Shown in pieces: positions 58,749 through 64,000 of a stretch of DNA of 64,000 bases; position 1 is the stretch's first letter; the number at the start of each line of letters is the position of its first letter. The translations under genes and the position numbers were made by a program. The notes under the pieces were generated by a model. It was not told the DNA's origin and searched no databases. It worked only from the letters and a program-made list of their open reading frames with translations. The DNA lies in assembly GCF_014534645.1 (NCBI RefSeq), contig NZ_JACVQF010000200.1, forward strand, positions 490,582-554,581, read 5' to 3'. The DNA is from Streptomyces griseicoloratus. Its GTDB lineage: Bacteria; Actinomycetota; Actinomycetes; Streptomycetales; Streptomycetaceae.

Positions 58749-61124
58749 TCACTCCGGGAGCACCAGCCGGCAGGTGTCGCCGGGCCGGAGCCGGACGGCA
58801 CGGTCCGGCAGCCGGACGTCGAGCGGCGGGCGGTCGGACAAGGGTACGGCGATCTCCATCCGCCCGTGTTCCAGCCGGAGTCGTACGCCCCAGTGGCCCT
58901 GGTAGCGGACGGAGAAGCCGTACGAGGACAGCTCCGGCAGCGGCACGGGGTCCAGCCACAGCGCCCCGGCGCGGGTCTCCAGTCCGGTCAGTCCGCGCTG
59001 GACGAGGTCGAGGGTGCCGGCCATGGCGCCGAGATGGATGCCTTCGCCGGTGGTGCCGCCCTGCACGTCGGCGACGTCGCCCTTGAGCGCCTCCTGGCAG
59101 AACGCCCATGCCTCGGCGCGGCGGGCCCGGGCGAGGATCCAGCCGTGGACGAGGCCGCTGAGGGTGGAGCCGTGGCTGGTGCGGGCCAGGTAGTAGTCGA
59201 CCGTCCGCCGCCAGGTCTCGTCGTCGAGCCGGTACCCCAGCCGCTCGAAGAGCCACGAGAGTTCGGACGGGGAGAACAGGTAGCCCAGCATGAGCACATC
59301 GGCCTGCTTGGAAGCCTGGTAGCGGTTGACGCTGTCGCCCTCGGCCTCCAGGATCCGGTCCAGCCGACGGATGTCGTCGTACCTCCTGCGGTAGTCCCTC
59401 CAGTCCAGTTCGGCAAGGTCGGCGTACCCCTCGAACTGGCTGATGACGCCCTCGTGGAAGGGCACGTGGAGGGTGCGGGAGACGTCCTCCCACTGTTCGA
59501 GTTCGCCGCCGTCCAGGCCGGTGCGTTCGACGAGTTCGCGCCGCCGGGGTGCGGGCAGGGCGTGCATGACCTCCAGGGTGCGGGTGAGGACCCAGGCCGC
59601 GGTGACGTTGGTGTAGGCGTTGTCGTCCAGGCCCGGCTCCACGACGCCGGGGTAGGCGTCGTGGTACTCGTCGGGGCCGACCACGCCCCGGATGCGGTGC
59701 CTGCCCAGACGCTCGTCCCAGGAGGCCGAGTCCGCCCAGAAGCGCGCGATCTGCAGCAGCATCTCGGCACCCTTGGTGTGCAGGAACTCGGCGTCGCCGC
59801 TCGCCTCGCAGTACTGCCACACGTTGTACGCCACGGCCGAGCCGACGTGCCGCTGGAGGTGCGAGTGGTCCGGCAGCCAGCGCCCCGAATGCGGGTTGAG
59901 GTGGAGCTGCTGGGTCTCCTCGCGTCCGTCGCTGCCGCTCTGCCACGGGTAGAGCGCGCCGCGCCTGCCGATCGCCCGGGCCGCGGCGCGGGCCCGTTCC
60001 AGCCGGCGGTGCCGGTAGTGCAGCAGGGCCCGGGACACCTCGGGGAAGTGCAGGTTGAGGTAGGGCAGGACGAACAGCTCGTCCCAGAAGACGTGTCCCC
60101 GGTAGGCCTCGCCGTGCAGTCCGCGGGCCGGCACGCCCACGTCGAGATCGGCGGTGTTCGGGGAGAGGGTCTGCAGCACGTGGAAGAGGTGCAGGCGCAG
60201 GATGCTGCCCGCCTCTCCGGGCACGTCCAGTTCGGCCCGGCGCCACAGCTGGCCCCAGGCCGTCCGGTGGGTCACCAGCAGCTCGTCAAAGACAGGTGCG
60301 TCCGCCACCCGGTCCACGGCCGCCTGCAGCGGGTCGCTGATCGCCGGGTCGTGCGAGGTGTGCAGGGCCACGGTCTTGTCGACGGCGAGGGTGCGGCCGG
60401 GCTCCAGGTGCAGGGTCGTGCGCTGGGTGACGCGCAGGTGCTCCCGCGCGGGAGACACCGGGGAGTCGGCCGCCGTCCGGGCCGCCAGGCCGATCCGGAT
60501 GTCGGAGGTACGGGTGCGGCAGCGCAGCCACGCCGTGCCGTCGTCGGCGCTGCCGGTGTGCACGTGGGTGAGGTGGCGGCCGTCGAGTTCCCGGTAGCGC
60601 GGCACACCGGCGTTGGTGACGCCGCCGTCGAGGGCCGCCTCGACGTCGAGCTCCGTGCTGCCGCCCTCCGCCGTGAACTCCGTGCGCATGGCGGCCAGAT
60701 GGGGGTCGGCCATGTGCACCAGGCGCAGCTGGCGGACGGAGAGCACGCGTGCGTCGTCGAGCCGGTAGCGGGTGCGGCGCTCCAGGGTGCCGGAGTCCAG
60801 GTGCACGGTCTGGCGGTGGTCGAGCACCGGCGCGGTGTCCGGCGTGAGCCAGTCCCCTCCGGCGGGCCTGAAGCGCAGCGGCAGCCAGTTGGGCAGGTTG
60901 ACCATGTCCTCGTTCTCCACCTGGCGGCCGGCCACGGTGGAGGTGAGCCGGTTGTAGCAGCCGGCCACATAGGTGCCCGGGTAGTGCACGTCGTCCGCGG
61001 TGCACTCGGGCAGCGCCCCCCGGGTGGCGAAGTAGCCGTTGCCCAGGGTGCACAGCGACTCCCTCAGCCGTTCCTCCGCCGGGTCGTAGTGGTCGTAGTC
61101 CCAGGTCGATGGGGTTGCGGTCAC
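58749..61124 (-). CDS. Glycoside hydrolase family 65 (disaccharide phosphorylase-type)
   Basis: 791 residues. N-terminal beta-sandwich (about 1-260), then the (alpha/alpha)6 barrel. Conserved blocks: GYRGHVFWDELF-type (EAYRGHVFWDELFVLPY), catalytic acid Glu in VVGPDEYHDAY near 490, QASKQADVLMLGYLF, and the phosphate-binding GGTTGEGIHLGAMAGT near 705-720. The last features fit trehalose, maltose or kojibiose phosphorylases, which yield beta-glucose 1-phosphate, rather than plain hydrolases. GTG start; 55 bases downstream of the phosphoketolase stop, same strand, so the two are likely one operon. No beta-phosphoglucomutase is visible in the window. Confidence 0.9.
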   Translation of the reverse strand: MTATPSTWDYDHYDPAEERLRESLCTLGNGYFATRGALPECTADDVHYPGTYVAGCYNRLTSTVAGRQVENEDMVNLPNWLPLRFRPAGGDWLTPDTAPVLDHRQTVHLDSGTLERRTRYRLDDARVLSVRQLRLVHMADPHLAAMRTEFTAEGGSTELDVEAALDGGVTNAGVPRYRELDGRHLTHVHTGSADDGTAWLRCRTRTSDIRIGLAARTAADSPVSPAREHLRVTQRTTLHLEPGRTLAVDKTVALHTSHDPAISDPLQAAVDRVADAPVFDELLVTHRTAWGQLWRRAELDVPGEAGSILRLHLFHVLQTLSPNTADLDVGVPARGLHGEAYRGHVFWDELFVLPYLNLHFPEVSRALLHYRHRRLERARAAARAIGRRGALYPWQSGSDGREETQQLHLNPHSGRWLPDHSHLQRHVGSAVAYNVWQYCEASGDAEFLHTKGAEMLLQIARFWADSASWDERLGRHRIRGVVGPDEYHDAYPGVVEPGLDDNAYTNVTAAWVLTRTLEVMHALPAPRRRELVERTGLDGGELEQWEDVSRTLHVPFHEGVISQFEGYADLAELDWRDYRRRYDDIRRLDRILEAEGDSVNRYQASKQADVLMLGYLFSPSELSWLFERLGYRLDDETWRRTVDYYLARTSHGSTLSGLVHGWILARARRAEAWAFCQEALKGDVADVQGGTTGEGIHLGAMAGTLDLVQRGLTGLETRAGALWLDPVPLPELSSYGFSVRYQGHWGVRLRLEHGRMEIAVPLSDRPPLDVRLPDRAVRLRPGDTCRLVLPE

Positions 61125-61179
61125 TGCGGTGGTTTCCCTTCGCGCGGTTCGCCGACGTCCCCGCGCCGGCCGTCGGCCG

Positions 61180-63564
61180 TCAGCCGTCCCAGGACCAGTC
61201 GGCCACCTCGGGCAGGTCGACGCCGTGCTCGCGGATGTGGTCGTGGTGGCGCAGCCGGGCGTCCTCCATCCGCTGGCGCACCGCCGCGGCCCGCACGGCG
61301 AGGCCGGGTACCCGGTCGATGACGTCCATGACGAGCCGGTAGCGGTCCATGTCGTTGCCGACCACCATGTCGAACGGGGTGGTCGTGGTCCCGATCTCCT
61401 TGTAGCCGCGCACGTGGAGGTGCGCGTGGCCGTGGCGCCGGTAGGCGAGCCGGTGGATCAGCCAGGGGTAACCGTGGTACGCGAAGATCACCGGCTTGTC
61501 GGCGGTGAACAGGCCGTCGTACTCGAAGTCCGTCATCCCGTGCGGGTGTTCCTCGCTGGGCATCAGCCGGGCGATGTCGACGACGTTGACCACGCGGACG
61601 GCCAGTTCGGGCAGGTGGCGGCGGATCAGCTGGGCGGCGGCCAGTACCTCCTGGGTGGGGACGTCGCCGGCGCAGGCGAGCACGACGTCGGGTTCGCGGC
61701 CGCGGTCCTCGGTGCCCGCCCAGTCCCACACCCCGGCGCCACGTGCGCAGTGGACCCGGGCCTCGTCCATGGACAGCCAGTCGAAGCAGGGCTGTTTGCC
61801 TGCGACGATCACGTTGACGTAGTCGCGGCTGCGCAGGGCGTGGTCGGCGACAGAGAGCAGGGTGTTGGCGTCCGGCGGCAGGTAGACCCGTACGGCCTCG
61901 GGGCTCTTGTTGAGGATGTGGTCGACGAAGCCGGGGTCCTGGTGGGAGAAGCCGTTGTGGTCCTGCCGCCACACGTGGGAGGTGAGCAGGTAGTTGAGGG
62001 AGGCGATGGGGGCGCGCCACGGCAGCCGGCGGGTCACGCGCAGCCATTTGACGTGCTGGTTGACCATCGAGTCGACGATGTGGACGAAGGCCTCGTAGCA
62101 GGAGAACAGTCCGTGCCGGCCGGTGAGGAGGTAGCCCTCCAGCCAGCCCTGGCAGGTGTGTTCGGACAGGATCTCCATCACCCTGCCGTGCCGGTCCAGG
62201 TCCTCGTCGACGGTGAGGGTCCGTTCCTGCCATGCCTTGCCGCTGGCGGCGTAGACGGCCTGGAGGCGGTTGGAGGCGGTCTCGTCGGGGCCGACGAGCC
62301 GGAAGTCGCGCCGGTCGGCGGTGGCGGCCATGACGTCCCGGAGCAGGTCGCCGAGGACGCGGGTGGGTTCGTGCAGGGTCGCGCCGGGCTTGTCGACGGG
62401 GACGGCGTACCGCTGGAGGGGCGGCAGGGGCAGTTCGCGCAGCAGGAGTCCGCCGTTGGCGTACGGGGTGGCGCCGAGGCGGCGGCTGCCCTCGGGGACG
62501 CAGGCCAGGACGTCGGGGCGTGGGGCGCCGCGCTCGTCGAACAGCTCCTCGGGCCGGTAGGAGCGCAGCCACTGCTCCAGTTGCCGCAGGTGCTGCGGGT
62601 TGTCCCGGACGGCGGACAGGGGGACCTGGTGGGCGCGCCAGGTGTTCTCCACGGGCAGGCCGTCGACCTCGGCCGGGCCGGTCCAGCCCTTGGGGGTGCG
62701 CAGGACGACGACCGGCCAGCGGGGCCGGTCGGTCGCGCCGTCCTGGCGGGCGGCGCGCTGGATCGCGGCGATGCGGTCGAGTGCGGTGTCCATGGCGCGG
62801 GCCATCGCGCGGTGGACGGCGGCCGGATCGTCGCCGGTGACGTGGAGGGGGTCGTGGCCGTATCCGCGCAGGAGTTCGTCGAGTTCGGTCCCGGGGAGCC
62901 GCGCCAGGACCGTGGGGTTGGCGATCTTGTAGCCGTTGAGGTGGAGGATCGGCAGGACGGCGCCGTCGTGGACCGGGTCCAGGAACTTGTTGGAGTGCCA
63001 GGACGCGGCCAGCGGGCCGGTCTCCGCCTCGCCGTCGCCGATCACGCAGGCGACGACGAGTCCGGGATTGTCGAGCGCGGCGCCGTAGGCGTGCGAGAGC
63101 GAGTAGCCGAGCTCACCGCCCTCGTGGATCGAGCCCGGCGTCTCGGGGGCGACGTGGCTCGGCACGCCGCCGGGGAACGAGAACTGCCTGAAGAGGCGGG
63201 CCATGCCGGCCGCGTCCCGGGTGATGTCCGGATAGGTCTCGGTGTACGAGCCCTCCAGCCAGGAGTTGGCCAGTACGGCGGGCCCGCCGTGGCCCGGGCC
63301 CCAGATGCACAGGGCGTCCAGGCCGCGCTCCTTGACGACCCGGTTGAGGTGGGTGTGGACGAGGTTGAGGCCGGGTGAGGTGCCCCAGTGGCCGAGCAGC
63401 CGCTGCTTGACGTGCTCCGGGCGCAGCGGCTCGGTGAGCAGGGGGTTGGCCGTCAGGTAGATCTGGCCGACGGAGAGGTAGTTCGCGGCGCGCCAGTGGG
63501 CGTCCAGGGCGGCGAGCTCCTCGTCCGCGAGCTCGGAGGGCGCCTGTCGCGTGTCGACGGACAT
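61180..63564 (-). CDS. xfp: Phosphoketolase (xylulose-5-P / fructose-6-P)
   Basis: 794 residues, normal length. Blocks: [35 protein letters not shown], the TPP-binding [24 protein letters not shown]...[12 protein letters not shown] (GDG...N at about 178-207), [16 protein letters not shown] and [17 protein letters not shown]. It cleaves xylulose 5-phosphate (or fructose 6-phosphate) with phosphate to acetyl phosphate plus glyceraldehyde 3-phosphate (or erythrose 4-phosphate) in the cytoplasm. Start [16 protein letters not shown] behind GGAAAGGACCCCGG; upstream frame is shadow. First gene of the pair with GH65. Confidence 0.95.
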   Translation of the reverse strand: MSVDTRQAPSELADEELAALDAHWRAANYLSVGQIYLTANPLLTEPLRPEHVKQRLLGHWGTSPGLNLVHTHLNRVVKERGLDALCIWGPGHGGPAVLANSWLEGSYTETYPDITRDAAGMARLFRQFSFPGGVPSHVAPETPGSIHEGGELGYSLSHAYGAALDNPGLVVACVIGDGEAETGPLAASWHSNKFLDPVHDGAVLPILHLNGYKIANPTVLARLPGTELDELLRGYGHDPLHVTGDDPAAVHRAMARAMDTALDRIAAIQRAARQDGATDRPRWPVVVLRTPKGWTGPAEVDGLPVENTWRAHQVPLSAVRDNPQHLRQLEQWLRSYRPEELFDERGAPRPDVLACVPEGSRRLGATPYANGGLLLRELPLPPLQRYAVPVDKPGATLHEPTRVLGDLLRDVMAATADRRDFRLVGPDETASNRLQAVYAASGKAWQERTLTVDEDLDRHGRVMEILSEHTCQGWLEGYLLTGRHGLFSCYEAFVHIVDSMVNQHVKWLRVTRRLPWRAPIASLNYLLTSHVWRQDHNGFSHQDPGFVDHILNKSPEAVRVYLPPDANTLLSVADHALRSRDYVNVIVAGKQPCFDWLSMDEARVHCARGAGVWDWAGTEDRGREPDVVLACAGDVPTQEVLAAAQLIRRHLPELAVRVVNVVDIARLMPSEEHPHGMTDFEYDGLFTADKPVIFAYHGYPWLIHRLAYRRHGHAHLHVRGYKEIGTTTTPFDMVVGNDMDRYRLVMDVIDRVPGLAVRAAAVRQRMEDARLRHHDHIREHGVDLPEVADWSWDG

Positions 63565-64000
63565 CCGGGGTCCTTTCCGTGTCGGGACAGCGGTCGGGCC
63601 GGGCGGGCGCCGCGCGGATGCCGTACGGCCGCCGGGCGGGTGTCGTACGGACGCCGTGCGGGCGCGCCGGTGCACATCCCACCACCCTCCGCGGACCGGC
63701 CGGGTACCCGAAGGGGCCGTTCGGGTCACCTCCGTTCCCGAACGGGGCCGACGGGCCCTCCGGGCGGGACGTGGGGCCGGTCACGCCGTGGCCGGCGAGC
63801 GATGTCCCGGCGCCGTGCGGCCGGGGCGGGCCGAGGAGGGCCGGTGCTTCTCCAGCCGTGCAGCTGGGGGCAGGCCGAGAAGAAGCGGCCCTTCCAGGCG
63901 TGCGGCCGGGGGCGGGCCCGGAAGAGGCGGCGCTTCCCCAGCCGTGCGGCCGGGGGCGAGCCCGGAAGAAGCGGCGCTCCTCCAGCCGTGCGGCCGGGGG
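63565..64000. other. Upstream region of xfp, no gene seen
   Basis: 436 bp to the window edge without a convincing coding frame on either strand. The part next to 63564 should hold the xfp promoter. An imperfect inverted repeat, GGCCGTTCGGG / CCCGAACGGGGCC, lies near 63715-63750. The last 154 bases form the 44-bp tandem repeat described separately. Confidence 0.5.
63847..64000. repeat. 44-bp tandem repeat, 3.5 units, running off the window edge
   Basis: Units begin at 63847, 63891, 63933 and 63977 (44, 42 and 44 bases; the last cut). Each has CTTCC(C)CAGCCGTGCGGC, then GGGGGCGAGCCCGGAAGAAG with small changes. GGAAG near the end of one unit pairs with CTTCC at the start of the next, so the array can fold into a row of hairpins. 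It does not fit a CRISPR array because no unique spacers separate the units. Confidence 0.75.

Noticed and set aside
1-64000. tRNA, rRNA, prophage or biosynthetic gene cluster
   Set aside because: I saw no cloverleaf or rRNA sequence, no phage structural genes and no PKS, NRPS, terpene or lanthipeptide core enzymes; the PhzF protein alone does not mark a phenazine cluster.

Overview
The window is 64 kb of very GC-rich DNA with strong third-position G/C bias, frequent GTG starts, ATGA/GTGA stop-start overlaps and many regulator-plus-small-operon units. This is typical of a Streptomyces chromosome, or that of a close actinomycete. Gene content agrees: ROK, IclR, FadR and TetR regulators, a cellosyl-like GH25 lysozyme, FemX, Ku, phosphoketolase and Cys-free ribosomal protein paralogs. 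I saw no rRNA, tRNA, CRISPR array, intact prophage or intact insertion sequence. All assignments come from reading the sequence; no search was run.

Layout. 1-3.3 kb: end of a sugar ABC importer (two permeases), a ROK regulator and a Gfo/Idh/MocA oxidoreductase. 3.5-7.2 kb: secreted subtilase, an exonuclease-BRCT-TerD fusion, and zinc-free L36 and L33. 7.3-12.8 kb: a coupled DUF1177 / NCS1 permease / M20 hydrolase operon, divergent from an IclR regulator and peptidase E. 12.8-19.9 kb: a tightly coupled catabolic operon (MFS importer, DhaKL-type kinase, RpiB-type and TIM-type isomerases, sugar-phosphate epimerase, PGDH-like oxidoreductase) divergent from a FadR regulator. It looks like a tetrulose (erythritol/threitol-type) pathway. 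20-28.3 kb: an accessory zone with a zinc-ribbon protein, LysR/PhzF, an ADP-ribosylglycohydrolase between relics of a MazG-like gene and a DNA ligase, an I36 inhibitor/lipoprotein pair, a TetR/NmrA pair and a DLH-family hydrolase. 28.3-31.9 kb: a five-gene DJ-1 operon divergent from a GlxA-type AraC regulator. 32-43.7 kb: mixed housekeeping and accessory genes, including a frameshifted HEAT-repeat gene, GH25 lysozyme, Ku and FemX. 43.7-53.3 kb: NCS1 permease/TetR/YtcJ amidohydrolase, GATase, MFS, SGNH hydrolase/TetR and a second GlxA paralog. 53.4-64 kb: coiled-coil protein, EamA-type transporter, a SpoIIE-type regulator whose phosphatase domain has lost its metal-binding aspartates, then GH65 and phosphoketolase as a same-strand pair.

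How the genes work together. Most units read as substrate-specific import plus catabolism, with a local regulator transcribed divergently and a recognisable repeat in the shared intergenic region. The clearest are the FadR-type palindrome at 18.96 kb, IclR-type direct repeats at 11.05 kb and a TetR palindrome at 52.25 kb. Between about 22.5 and 25.8 kb coding is sparse and decayed, suggesting a site of past insertion and loss. Three unrelated genes (19.8, 22.6 and 36.5 kb) carry short tandem duplications spanning their stop codons.
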